Below are positions 1 to 11,167 of a stretch of 64,000 bases of DNA, one piece after another. Both the position numbers and the translations under genes were made by a program. Below the pieces are notes generated by a model. It was not told the origin of the DNA. It saw only the letters and a list, made by a program, of their open reading frames with translations, and made no database searches. Each line of letters starts with the position of its first letter. Positions within the stretch are counted from its first letter, which is position 1. This stretch comes from Ephydatia muelleri (Eukaryota; Porifera; Demospongiae; Spongillida; Spongillidae): positions 2,578,788 to 2,642,787 of the forward strand of contig JABACO010000010.1 of assembly GCA_013339895.1 (NCBI GenBank), in the 5' to 3' direction.

Positions 1-330
1 CAGGCAACTAGCAATGCAGAGGCACATATAACTGACTATGCAAAGTCATACAACACTAGTGAATGACACATCTTTGCAATGACACAGCTAGCAATGCAGA
101 GACACAAACAACTAGCAATGCAGAGACACAAACAACTAGCAATGCTGAGGCACACACAACTACCAAACTAAAGGACACACATCATTCAAAGCACTGAGGC
201 ACAGCTAGCAATGCAGAGGCACACACAACTAACAATGCAGAGACACACACAAATAGCAATGCAGAGGCACACACAACTAGCAATACACTGATGCACAAGA
301 AGCAATGCAGAGACACACACAACTATCCAA
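1..330. repeat. minisatellite, about 22-26 bp unit
   Basis: Degenerate tandem units of the form 'aactagcaatgcagagacac' with CA-rich ends run from the window start to about 330. Units vary in length and sequence. The same family recurs at 52230-52590, so it is a dispersed satellite rather than a local expansion. No Cas-like gene is near and the units have no separate spacers. Confidence 0.9.
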
Positions 331-1004
331 CAAAATCTAATATCAAACCCGCTTCTTTGTATATCTTCTTATTCACTGAGTTCAACGTGAATTATACTTG
401 AGTGCTACGACGCAAATACACACATTAAAATCATCGCTGTTTGCAGCAGTGTTTTTATAAAACCAAGCACTCTTTTCGGAAAACAAAAAAGACCCTCCTG
501 GAGCAATCACTGCCCACTCAGGATTTGTACATGACATCGTAAAAACATTTCGGATTGCACGGAGACAGGTACATGCGTGAAGTATATCTTGTTTGGCTCT
601 TTTGTACTATACGAGAGTGTAACTATAGGGTAACTCATGATCCGATGATGACAAAGCAAAACTAAAAAAAACCCTGGTCTCTTTAAACAGAGTAAGCATA
701 GTAAACCTTTGGAGAATCACCCCGTTACTCAAAAAAGGCACATAAGCACGCACAAATTAAGAAAGCAATGACAACAAAACTTCCAACGCGTCTAGCGCTA
801 AGCAAGGCTATAGTTTCAACACACTATACCTTGCAAAAAGAGGATGATAAATGCCTAACAAAGGTTAGTGGTGCCACGTTCTGAATACTCTGCCTGGATT
901 TCACCACTTGAAAGGTGTGATTAGCGCAATCACGGAGTGCGCGTACAGGCTCAATGGCTCAAGTGATGAGCTTCCAATCCCTCTCTAAAGTATCTATGAT
1001 GGAA
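331..1004. other. no recognisable gene
   Basis: AT-rich sequence with stops in all frames. I see no conserved motif, RNA gene or repeat apart from a short poly-A run near 662. Confidence 0.5.
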
Positions 1005-1440
1005 ACTGTTCTTAAATTCAGAACCAAACCAACGAAGTTGCAACGAGTTGATCTTCATAACGAGCATGTGTATCGGCATGGACAGAGCTTAAAAAGCGAA
1101 AGTCTCCAGGAGGAATCCTAAAGCTGGCAGCTACACAAAGCGATTGTTGAAGCAATCTGAGAAATGCTAGCTAAAGGAGATGCAAAAAAGAACCAGGTCA
1201 GCTCTTATAGAAAGTTCTATCAACGAGCTGAAGGTCTTAGGTGAGTATATGCCAAACCTTACTGACTTGGACGCAAAGGTACTCGCACTGCGTATGTGTT
1301 AACAAATGGGGTGTCAGCAAGCACTGCCCAAGAATAAGTGAACGAGATATCCAAGAACTGTCAGAAGGTGGGCCGAATCATGGGAAACAACAGGAGAAGA
1401 GGCCCATCTGGCCCTATTAGATCATCGCATTGATACATGC
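1005..1440 (+). mobile_element. inverted relic of the DDE transposase 5' region
   Basis: This stretch matches the reverse complement of about 4765-5190 (for example 'caacgagttgatcttca', 'tatcggcatggacagagct', 'gggaaacaacaggagaa'). It is therefore an older, diverged, opposite-strand copy of the N-terminal part of the transposase relic that follows. It has stops and indels, including about 60 bp that are missing from the other copy. Together with 1460-2034 it forms the left arm of a large imperfect inverted repeat. Confidence 0.75.
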
Positions 1441-1459
1441 ATATAATATTGCAGATATA

Positions 1460-2960
1460 CAGAGTGATCCAAAAGGCACGCAAAATCTTTGAATTGATAT
1501 AACTCCAGAACTGAACATTGAAAAATTATGCTATTTAAACCAAAATGCATGCCAATGATTAACTTGAAGTTGTTATTTATTAGTTATTAAAATTTATTGT
1601 TCAGTTCAAATACAATATGCCAATGCATTAATCAACATTCAACACTACCCAGAAAGTGTGTAAAAATTAATTTTTATAACTATTACTTATCACGTGATCT
1701 ATCGTTTTTGTGAGGAAATACCCATTGAAAGTCAAGCTGTTGCAAATGAATAATCAATATTCAGTAAATCTATGCAAAGGAGTATCCGATAATCGTGCCA
1801 ATAAACAGTTTACCATCTTGTTCCTAACGAAGCCAAACTATTAAAACGGAGGTTATTAATTTCTGTTAATTGAGTTAAAGCTAAGTTAGAATTATGCGAC
1901 CAGTAGAGGAAGCCATACACTAACTGTGAAACTAACTTTGGATTGATTTGTCTATTGGAAGTGAAGTTACAAACTGTTCAAGTTTGGCAGCGCTTACGCA
2001 TGCGCGGTATTGAACGAAAGTGTGACATAATGTGTACATTCACTTCCTCTCTTTGGCCTCATACCAGCCCACAATATCCATATGCACACATTCTCCCAGG
2101 AGGGAGACTCATGCACACCCACATCTCCCACACACATGCATACCCCCCCCCCCCCCCCCCCCCCCCCCTACAGACATGAGTAAATCCCACACACATGCAA
2201 CAGCAACTCCCCTCCCACCCCCTTCCTGGTGCCTCCCATCTCACACTCTTGCGTGAAAGCAGAGAGATTGAGGTCACTCTGTCTAAGAGATAAAGAGAAA
2301 CCAGTTCGATAGGTCTGTCTGCCTTAGTCTAAGAAGAAAGTGCCTTACTGGTAGAGGTAAAGATCCACACTTACAAAGAGGTCTCTCTGTTTCATGATCA
2401 CAAACTGAGAGAGGATTAAGTCTCCCTCATTCTCTGGGGCTGTGTTGTGCACAGCGCCAATGTATCATGTGAATGAGATAATTATTCAATTAATGTTCAC
2501 GTGAGGAACTCGTACGCAGGCCTAACATTATGTCACACTTTCGTTCGATACTGCACATGCGTAAGCGCTGCCAAACTTGAACAGTTTGTAACTTTGTATC
2601 CAATAGACAAATCCAAAGGTTAGTTTGCAGTTAGTGTATGGCTTCCTCTACTGGTGGCATAATTCAAACTTAGCTTTTAACAACTCAATTAACAGAAATT
2701 AATAACCTCCATTTTAATAGTTTGAGGAATAAGACAAGATGGTAAACTGTTTATTGGCACGATTATTGGATGCTCCTTTGCATAGAATATTGGTGATTCA
2801 TTTGCAATAGCTTGACTTTCAATGGGTATATTTTAATAACTACTAAATAACAACTTCAAGTTAATCATTGGCATGTTTTTTTTGGTTTAAATAATTTTTC
2901 AATGTTCAGTTCTGGAGTTATATCAATTCAAAGATTTTGCGTGCCTTTTGGATCACCCTG
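1460..2960. mobile_element. foldback structure with Tc1/mariner-like termini
   Basis: The outer ends read CAGAGTGATCCAAAAGGC on the left and, as reverse complement, CAGGGTGATCCAAAAGGC on the right. Each is flanked by TA, the target dinucleotide of Tc1/mariner elements. The arms (1460-2034 and 2526-2960) are long inverted repeats. The left arm carries about 130 extra bases near 1575-1720. The loop holds the start of duplication block A and a poly-C run at 2147-2168. No transposase is encoded inside. It could be a non-autonomous foldback element, or the product of an inverted duplication, since the similarity continues outward into 1005-1440. Confidence 0.65.
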
Positions 2961-2969
2961 TATACACAT

Positions 2970-5235
2970 GCATTTGGATTAATACATGCATTTCAGTTTC
3001 AAGTCAGACCAGTCATTGTGTTTCAGAGGTGGATTAGGGAACTGTTGTGTGCATGCCTTTTCGATGATTGTGATGCACCTTCTTAAGAGCGTTCAGAGCT
3101 TCATATACTGCAAACACATTTACTTCATTGGAGTATGCTCCTATCCATTTCCATGTGTGGTCTGAAAATAATGTTTGTAACTTACAGTAAGGTATTCCGG
3201 TGATAGTGCATACAGCAGGCTTTTTCGCAGACTTGTTATGCTGTGACCACAATGCTGCCTACAGTAGTGTTTCACATGAGCCCAGCACATTTCAACAAGC
3301 ATACATTCAGGATGGCACCTAGGGTCTAACAGAAGTATATGGCCCCGACGTTCCACATCTTCCTGTAGCTCTGGTTTTACACTCAGGTTGTGATGACCCT
3401 AGTTCATCTCGCTTTAAGTTTTCAATTCCAAGCAGACCTCTTTCTTTGCAAATCCTTAATAATAGATTGACTGAAACTGGTAGTGACTTAAGTCACTACC
3501 CTGGGATACAGAGAAATGAGTTTATGCCTAGCTATTCAAACAAATTCTTTACATGTGGTGGATTATTAATACAGATAACAAACGGTACATATATATGAAT
3601 TTCATTTAGCTACACATAATCACTTGGGAGTAAATGTTTGCGTATTGTACCAAAGGCATTGAGTTTTACTGTGTATCACTGATTATATATGTGCTTTACT
3701 ATACAGGCCCTTCCTTGCATGCCACATAGTATGTGTACAATTAAAAGTAATGTGCTGCCGTCATCAACTCTAGTGTTTTATCATTCCAAACGTGCAGTGA
3801 CTTAAGTAACTAATTGCAGATGACTTTAAGTCACGATCCGTCAATGTATGATTAATGCACCCTTTGCAGTGGGATGTGCCATCATCACCTAGATACCACA
3901 TTTGTTGCATTACTCCTGTCACGGTTCCAGTAATAGGATCCACTGCATCATACCAACCATTTGAGTCAGTATGGGTTGCTTTCTGCCATCTGATAAATTC
4001 ATCGCAGCAGTTGACAAGCTCCCCTTCATTTTTGCAACATGGCATGGTGCATTGACACAAGTAAGGAGTAACTGACACCCTGGGATAAAGCATCTCTAAT
4101 TTTCCTCAATTACTTTATTAACATTACTCATGATATTGTCATTCTTCCATGTGCTATCACTTTTGGGCTCTATTACTTCAAGCCCCATCCAACCATGACA
4201 CTGACACGCCACATACAATGATAGGGGCACCGTCACCTTTCGGTTTCATATGGTAAGCATCACTGGAGACCCATGCAAACGGATTGCCCTCATTGGCAAA
4301 TAGAATGGATTCGTCATGGTTTCAATGCAGCAATGGGTTTTCACCAGTAGAAAGGTTGGGCCACTCTGGTTTTCCAGTAGACTCATTCAAAACTGGAAGG
4401 TGGGGTCTTAAAGCAAGCAATGTCTTCACTCAGTCATTGCGGCAGATTACAATGTCTGGATCTTTGTGTCTATCACAGAAAGGAGAATTCGAGGAATCAG
4501 CCCATTTAAATCCAAGTTCGTGTACCCACCGAAGAACGGTCATTCTTGACACTTGACGGGATTTATAACGAACCTCATGCATATCCAAAACTTCAGTTGG
4601 TATAATGTCAGGATCAGTGAACAGAATATTATGAATATAATTCTGAATCTGTTGAATGTCAAATACCCATCAGCATGTTAACCCCCTTGTTTTAACCATT
4701 CAGTTTTCCACTGCTTCAGCTCAAAAACAAGTGCTCAATATAAAACAGGACAGACTGATCTCTTTCATCTGCATGCTCACTACAACTATCTAGTAGGGTT
4801 CTCCTGTTGTTTCCCATGATTCGGCCGACCTTCTGACAGTTCTTGGAAATCTTGCTCGCTTTTTCTTGGGCACTGCTTGCTGACACCCCATTAGTTAACT
4901 CCAGATAATACATACGCAGTGTGAGCACTTTTGCGTCTGATAGAACTTACTAAGAGAGCTAACCTGGTCTATTTTTGCATCTCCTTTAGCTGGCATTTCT
5001 CAGATTGTTTCAACAATCGCTTCGTGTAGCTGCCAACTTTAGGATTTCCTCATGGAGACTTCCGCTTTTTAAGCTCTGTCCATGCCGATACAGCAGTTTT
5101 GCTAACCCGTCTTGAAGATCAACTCGTTGCAGCTTCGTCAGTATGGTCCTGAAAGAACCGTTTCCATGAACACAAGCAATGCCCTCAGCCATTCGAATAA
5201 ACAGAAATAATTGGATTGACGTAGTGTTTTTCATA
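2970..5235 (-). pseudogene. DDE transposase relic (IS630/Tc-like), copy A
   Basis: On the minus strand, broken frames run in the order expected of an IS630/Tc-like DDE transposase. An N-terminal part lies at 5234-4716. A 'HELGFKW' segment followed by 'HDES' and 'MKPKGDGAPIIV' (first catalytic Asp region) lies at about 4545-4200. A middle region with 'NGWYDAVDP' lies at 4000-3850. The last block reads 'LLLDPRCHPECMLVEMCWA' (position of the final Glu) at about 3335-3280, with a C-terminal helix to about 3040. Stops and frameshifts separate these blocks, so it cannot encode an active enzyme. I could not place its own terminal repeats with certainty. Copy B is at 38864-41130. Confidence 0.75.
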
Positions 5236-5768
5236 GTATAATGAATCTAAATTATTCAAAATGGCGACATACCAAGCCACTGATCTTTTTAAAATCATGT
5301 TTTTGTATGGTAGTTTTAATGCAATGAGCTCATAATACAGCTAAATCGATGGAATGCCCATGGTACGATTTATTCCCTGCAAGGTATGAAAAGCGAAAAC
5401 GTCGTGCCTAACATACTAGGCCCTAAAATGGCGCTTTTTTGTGTGAATAATGCCAATAGTTGCATACATAGATTCTTTAGTTACAAACCCCATTTTATTG
5501 TGATCCGTTCAATGCGCATGCAGAAACCCGACAATCAAATTATTTTGGAAGGAGGACACTAAATAATTAATTAACGAACCTTAGAAGCTATTTCTTTTTC
5601 AAGCATATATTGCAAAGTGATAAAGGTACAGATGTGTGCAATTACATGTAGATTTTAATAAAGGTGTAAGGCTTATGAAATATACAACTCTAAAGTAAAG
5701 TTACAAAAAAAAATTATTTGGCCAACTATCATGTTCTCCATTGTACATCACCCCTACGCGTAAAGTAG
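5236..5768. other. no recognisable gene
   Basis: AT-rich sequence between the transposase relic and the palindromic MITE. I see nothing in it beyond short homopolymers. It is repeated in block B. Confidence 0.5.
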
Positions 5769-6168
5769 CCAGAATTTTGGGGATCAGATTAGAGGTATGC
5801 AAGCATACTTTGTTATAATCAAGAGATTGATTAAGAATTTGTGACAGTATGTGGTGACATGCGACAGACTTCTAAGGCACATGGGCCAACTTGCCAGCTA
5901 CTACGGTTGGCTACACTGCCCCTGTGTGTGTGTGCATGTGCACACACACACATACACACACAGACACACACATGCGCACGTGCACACACACACACAGACA
6001 CACACATACACACACACAAGGGCAGTGTAGCCCACCGTAGACGCTGGCAAGTCGGTCCATGTGCCTTAGAAGTCTGTCGCATGTCACCACATACTGTCAC
6101 AAATTCCTATTGATTATAACAAAGTATGCTTGCATACCTCTAATCTGATTGGTTCCCCAAAATTCTGG
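5769..6168. mobile_element. palindromic MITE with CA-rich centre, copy A
   Basis: Two inverted arms of about 160 bp (5769-5928 and 6020-6168) begin and end with CCAGAATTTTGGGG and its complement. A (CA)n/(GT)n-like centre separates them. The arms share 'gacttctaaggcacatg' and 'gtatgcaagcatactttg' in opposite orientations, so both strands translate to mirror-image peptides, an artefact of the palindrome. No transposase is present. Target duplication is not obvious. Copy B is at 41659-42058. Confidence 0.8.
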
Positions 6169-6679
6169 TGACCGTGGACAGAATTTAGTATAGCGGTTCA
6201 CCAGACCCTACTTACGCATAACTGTGATGTAATCCACCTGCGGCTGTGTAACTTTGGGTCTGGATACGTATCAGCCATGTCAGACATGTTCACAGCATTA
6301 TAATGCTGTAAAGAGGAACATTTCACAGCTTGTAACAATGTACTCAATATTTTTTCCGCATAATTTTATGATTATTTTACATGTAATTCAATAAACACAC
6401 ATAAACATAATTTATAATTTTTATTTAATAGTTAATTACATTTATTGTTCAGATAACATTACTATTAAAATTACAACGAATACACACGAGCATACTATAA
6501 ACAAATCAATAACTAATATCATCTGTGCAGACAACCTCTACGATTGTGTTCATTAATAATAGTAATAGCTATTCAGAATGATTCATTTCCATACATCTCA
6601 GCAACACCTATTTCCTCACAAAGCAGCATCTTTCCTTTCTTCAATAATAATTTTAATGTTTATACTAAGGGAGTCGTGC
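6169..6679. other. no recognisable gene
   Basis: AT-rich spacer between the MITE and the LINE fragment. No motif was seen. It is repeated in block B. Confidence 0.45.
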
Positions 6680-6964
6680 AGATCATCTGGCGCAGCTTCT
6701 ACGGCAGCGGAGACATGCAAGCTTCTCACCAATGGTCCCAAATGTCAGGAATTGGGGTGGACGTGCATTCCCTTAGCTGTTGAGACGTTCTGTAACTGGG
6801 GTAAGGAGGCTCACCTCACATTCTCTAGGTTGGCATCCCACCTTACCATCAGCTTGTCCTCTCCCAAACCTTCCATCTTGGCAGACGTTTACAGTAGGAT
6901 GAACTTCACCTTGGTCAGGTCCATTGCCAGAGCCATCTTGGCAAGGGAGTTCCTGCCCTCATGA
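6680..6964 (+). pseudogene. 3' fragment of a LINE-like retroelement ORF, copy A
   Basis: The translated end contains 'NGPKCQELGWTCIPLAVET', then 'NWGKEAHLTFSRLASHL' and 'VRSIARAILAREFLPS' before a stop. The same C-terminal signature occurs on the minus strand at 48.1-51.0 kb, where it follows a reverse transcriptase and a Cys/His plus nuclease-like segment. This is therefore a 5'-truncated insertion keeping only the last ~95 codons. Copy B is at 42572-42856. Confidence 0.8.
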
Positions 6965-7000
6965 CTTGACTTTATTTGTGGGTGTATGATTATGTGTTAA

Positions 7001-7569
7001 CCGATTATACGCGGAAGACGCAAATTTGCGTATATACGCAGCCTGGCCGTGATAGCATGACATTGCGAGTGGTTATTGTGTGTATAGAGACGGCGTAAAC
7101 GAATGATTGTTATACCAACAGGGTCTGTGCAAAAGTTAAATAGCTATACCTTACAGTCTTCATGTAGGGGAGGGATGCAGCGTGTGATAAGGTCTGATAC
7201 TGCACACTCAGCGCACATACACGGCTATCAACACATTACTATACATGTGTTTGCTACCAACACATCCCTAAGTATACTCAGCGTACAACCATGTATGCAC
7301 CCACACACAACACTAAGTCCACTCACGTACACCTACGCGCTACCAGCTACATACATAACGACATACGTATTGCTCAATCAGAGGCATTATATACAAATGA
7401 TCATCTCTCGCTCAAAAGAGTTGCGTCGATCACAACCACTGCAAAACGAAACTTCACAAAATCTCTCTCTGAAAAATTCCACGTCGTGCATGTGGTATAT
7501 ACAGTACGAACGTATTCTGATATCATGCATGAAAAATGATAAACATGTTACAATTCCGCGTATAATCGG
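7001..7569. mobile_element. piggyBac-like MITE (TTAA target), copy A
   Basis: A 569-bp element with terminal inverted repeats CCGATTATACGCGGAA. TTAA flanks both sides (6997-7000 and 7570-7573), the target duplication of piggyBac and some Kolobok elements. A 156-codon open frame crosses it (7103-7573) but resembles no transposase and includes the right terminus, so I treat it as chance. Copy B is at 42893-43460. Confidence 0.8.
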
Positions 7570-7573
7570 TTAA

Positions 7574-8702
7574 TTGTTATATATAAATTGATATTACTTC
7601 TAATTTTAAACACATAAAAATATTATGGAGGTACATGCAACAGTGCATGCACACATGCGCTCACACAGACACACACACACACACACACACACATACACAC
7701 ACACACACACACACCTCGAACCATACCTTCCATCAGCAGCCAGCACAATCTCTTTTTGATCACACACTTTTTTGCACTGCTATGGCATCTCTCACCAGCT
7801 CCTCCTGTGGGGATAGAAAGATTACCACTGGTGCAATGTACAGCCACTGGTCATGAATAGAGGTGGTCATGGACTGTTTTAGACTGTATGTAGTACAAGA
7901 CACTACGTAATACCTCCAACCCTGACACCCGACACCACCTACAATCCTAGTAGTAGTTACACACCCAACACTCATATAATCCTCCAGCAACCTACACACC
8001 ACCTCCAACACCCCAGCTAGGTACATGTACATATGCAGGTAGAAATTGGATGCGAGCTATAATTAGAACTTACTTCAAAATGAGTTAACTGCTGTCATCG
8101 TTTTTCAAACACTACAGTAGCTGGAAACAATGACATTTTTATTACAAGAACACAATAAAAGACCCCTTACTTTGTACTCTGAATGAAGAAACAGAGCTTT
8201 GTGTCTCTGCCAAAGTAGTGCTGGTTTCACCACATTGTGTAGGCCTACTGTATTTTATACACGAGCACGACCAATACAAAACCAGTGATCGCGACCAAAC
8301 AGTAGCATGAAAATATGCCAGGGAGTGTACACAAATGATAGAATGTAACTTGCAGACACACACTTCGCTTTATTCTTCTCCTGTATGTAGTTCAAACACC
8401 ATTCGTTACTAAACAGAACCTAGAGGCTATGTAATTGGTGATAATTAATTCGCCAGGTAATCATTTCGTTCAATAAAAATCATTGACTACTTGATTCAGT
8501 GAAGTGATCTTTGAGTCAATGTTCAATGTTCTTTTATCAACGTGTAATAGAAATATTATCGTTATGAAATCAATGTGTTGGTAAAAGATACAAGTGATGC
8601 TTATATATGCGTTCAACAATACCCACTATACATGTATAGTTTAATCAGGCACCCCTTTTTATCACTAAATTCAACCAATAGTTTGTCACTAAATTCCACA
8701 AA
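7574..8702. other. non-coding stretch with CA microsatellite
   Basis: Contains a (CA)n array at about 7667-7713 whose length differs from block B, and otherwise no feature I recognise. A short array of CACTCTT-type motifs in both orientations begins at 8710. Confidence 0.5.
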
Positions 8703-9098
8703 ATGAACGTCACTCTTCAGAGATTGATCCTCACTCTTTTGCTAAAGAGTGAAGCTAGCAAAGACTGCCCTTCACTCTTGCGCTCGCTTCACTCCAGAGG
8801 AGTGAAGCTAGTGAAGAGGAATTTTTTTTTTAACAGTGTAGCACACATAGCTACAGGAAGCACATGTGACCCACGGATCAAACCGACAGGAGGATCAGTG
8901 AGGTGCTTCACTCACTGTTCTTCATACCAGTACAACAAGCTGGATTGTTTTCAGTTAGACCAGTGTGACTGCACAGATCCTGCTCAGTGTTCCAGGTGTT
9001 TTGCCTGGACAAGTTCAGCAAATCTTGCAGCAAATGTAGATGTGGAAGAACGAAAAGGTGGCATCCATGGATACAGCAAACACAGTACAAGAAAGTAG
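8703..9098 (+). CDS. hypothetical Cys-rich ORF, copy A
   Basis: A 131-codon frame whose last ~70 codons are Cys-rich (pattern 'CFTHCSS', 'CFQLDQCDCTDPAQCSRCF') and end in a basic tail. The first half runs through the short CACTCTT repeats and is probably not coding. If real, it is more likely a 3' exon starting near 8896 than a whole gene. It lies tail-to-tail with the last exon of the kinase gene (70 bp apart). In block B only 44796-44996 stays open with the same Cys pattern, which mildly favours the C-terminal half. I do not recognise the family. Confidence 0.3.
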   Translation: MNVTLQRLILTLLLKSEASKDCPSLLRSLHSRGVKLVKRNFFFNSVAHIATGSTCDPRIKPTGGSVRCFTHCSSYQYNKLDCFQLDQCDCTDPAQCSRCFAWTSSANLAANVDVEERKGGIHGYSKHSTRK

Positions 9099-9168
9099 AC
9101 ACAATTAGTCTTGCTGTACCATACGCATAAACACACACATCACCAATTGGAACAGACATGACCACATG

Positions 9169-11152
9169 CTATGAGAGTTGTCTCATTTGCTTTGAATACT
9201 GTTCCATTTCAGCGTTGAGTTGAGCACTTTTAGTCATGAGGCGCATCAGTCTACCAGAGACCTACAGTGTGAACGTGTGGAGTGAGAGTCATTAGAAGGA
9301 TCGGAGGGTGTGAGTAGATTAGAGGAAGGATGTGAGGAGGAAGGTCATTAGAAGATGGAGGGTGTGAGGACTCAGTCATTAGAGGGAGGGTGTGTGGAAG
9401 GAGGATATATGAGGAACTTCTTTGCTGCACTGTTACCTCAGCCATCTCGGGACGAGCATACATCTTTGCGTTCAAACACTGATGAGCAATAACAAATAAC
9501 TCAATGAAGGACTCAGACGGCCAGTTGCCAGCAGTTCCATCCAACTTTGTACACAAAATTGATCCATTGCCCTTATCCAAGTTCTCCAAATCCCGTTCCA
9601 TGTATGTGACCTAGTGGGTGGGTGGGGTCAATGGGCTGACCCCTAGGGGCCCATCTAAGGCATTGTGAATTGGCTTACCAGATGCTTGCGGGACCTCCTG
9701 GAGTCATAAGCTTGTAGTCCGGTCAACACTTCAAGGAGAACCTTCAAACAGTGATGGATGTAAGGAGAGACAAATGCACAAGCATTTCAATACAAGGACT
9801 GCTACAAATAATTCAGATTGCGTGCAAGTAGAAAGTTCTGTCCCATTGTACTCGCATGTTCAGGTTGCGCTACTCAAAGCAGTGGTGAAGAGCAAAAGGG
9901 TCATGTAGAGCATAATAGACACCTAGAGGGTAAGGTCTAACTACACAAAAAGGCATTTCGGTGAGGCAAGGTAGCATTTCGTTGCAACTTAATTAAAATG
10001 AAATGGATAAAAGTTAGAAGCACATTGTAAATGCTATTCTCAGAAGGCATGGGTTAAGTGGAGGAGAAAAGTGTGTGTGTGTGTGCGTGTGTGTAGGGGG
10101 GGGGGGGCACTAACAACGATTTTGACATGCAGTAAAACAAGTGTTGCAAAAAGATGTCAACCATTCAGATTCATTCCATAGGGATTGCCTGGATTACCCT
10201 ATAGCTTTTGAGTATGCGAGCATGATCCACTGTCACTGTCACACCACACACATACCACTCCAAAACTGTAAGTGTCCATCCTAGTGGTAATTTCTCCACG
10301 ATAGTACTCGGGTGGGAAGTACCCAGATGTTTCCATGACAGTGTGAGCTTGAGTGCTACCATCTTCTTTCAAGGCACAGGCCTGTCCAAAGTCACTCAGT
10401 TTAGCTCGAAAGGACATGTCCAATAGAATGCTGGCACTGCACACAAAGAAACGAATAACTCTGTACACCTTCCCCAAGTAATGCTCACCTCTTAACATTT
10501 CTATGTACCAGAGGCTCTTTATCAGCAGTGTGGAGATACACCAAACCTCGAGCCGTGTCTGTTGCTATGGAGATTCTGCTCATCCAGGGAAGATGGATGC
10601 AAGTATTTATCCTTGCCTCTCTAGCGTGGCGCTGCAGCTGCAAGCGCAAGTGCACGTGGAGCTCCACAATGTGGTATGAACACGTTCAAGGCCCCTTACC
10701 CCGGTCTGCAACGCATCTTCTAGGGTCCCATTTGGTAAGCACTCATATACCAGAGCCTTGAGCGAAGGGCTGCTGTGGTATCCTAACAGTACCACCAGAT
10801 TAGGATGGCGGTACCTTGCATCATTGATAGTGATAAATGCAGCCATTATGGCCTATACGTGTGACGTACTTGGTGAGGACACGTAGTTCTGTGTCTAAGT
10901 ACTGTGCGACCAGTTCTTGACGTCTTTCATCCTGATCATAAAATTAAATAAATATCTTGTATTGGGTGTCCATCTTTCCCTGACCTTTGGTATCGCTGCA
11001 GAGTTCAATAATAGTAATACCTTGATTGCCACCTCCGTGTGCTTCAGTATACCCTTGTAGACGGATCCAAACTCTCGCTCTCCAATCTTGCACCCACCCC
11101 GGTGTACTGGATTAGTGTTAAAATGGTCAGACGCTTCCTCTAACTCCTCGCG
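9169..11152 (-). pseudogene. IRAK/Pelle-like kinase gene, copy A, start lost
   Basis: Eight exons with GT..AG borders can be followed: 11152-11021, 10931-10870, 10814-10700, 10637-10489, 10436-10256, 9741-9679, 9610-9437 and 9261-9169. They encode the same kinase domain as copy B, including 'KIGEREFGSVYKG', 'VAIK', 'VHRNVK', 'SDFG' and 'YSFGVVLLEVLTG'. In block A the duplication edge falls inside exon 1. Upstream of 'HFSREEL' the frame runs into TGA without an ATG, so the native start is missing. A 'catttcag' at the edge could act as a splice acceptor if a new upstream exon were used. Exon 7 has three extra codons compared with copy B. A transcribed but N-terminally altered gene cannot be excluded. 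Confidence 0.75.
9285..9412. repeat. purine-rich intronic minisatellite
   Basis: Imperfect units of the type 'gtcattagaggaggatgtgaggag' lie in the last intron of the kinase gene. The same unit lies at 45180-45330 in block B and is massively expanded at 62.8-64.0 kb. Confidence 0.8.
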
Positions 11153-11167
11153 GCTGAAATGTATAAC

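Larger units (their letters stand above)
2036..11167. repeat. segmental duplication, block A
   Basis: Direct repeat of 37930-47066. The offset between matching positions stays between 35890 and 35907 along the whole block, so only small indels separate the copies and they read as nearly identical. The left edge lies at the inner end of the left arm of the foldback structure. The right edge lies inside the first coding exon of the kinase gene. Confidence 0.93.

Noticed and set aside
1..330. CRISPR-like regular repeats here and at 36.3 kb and 52.2 kb
   Set aside because: Units are contiguous and degenerate without unique spacers, and the DNA is eukaryotic. These are minisatellites.
5831..6113. 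Pair of similar 89-90 codon frames on opposite strands
   Set aside because: Mirror-image translations of the palindromic MITE arms, not genes.
7103..7573. 156-codon frame
   Set aside because: Lies within the TTAA MITE, runs through its terminal repeat and has no recognisable domain.
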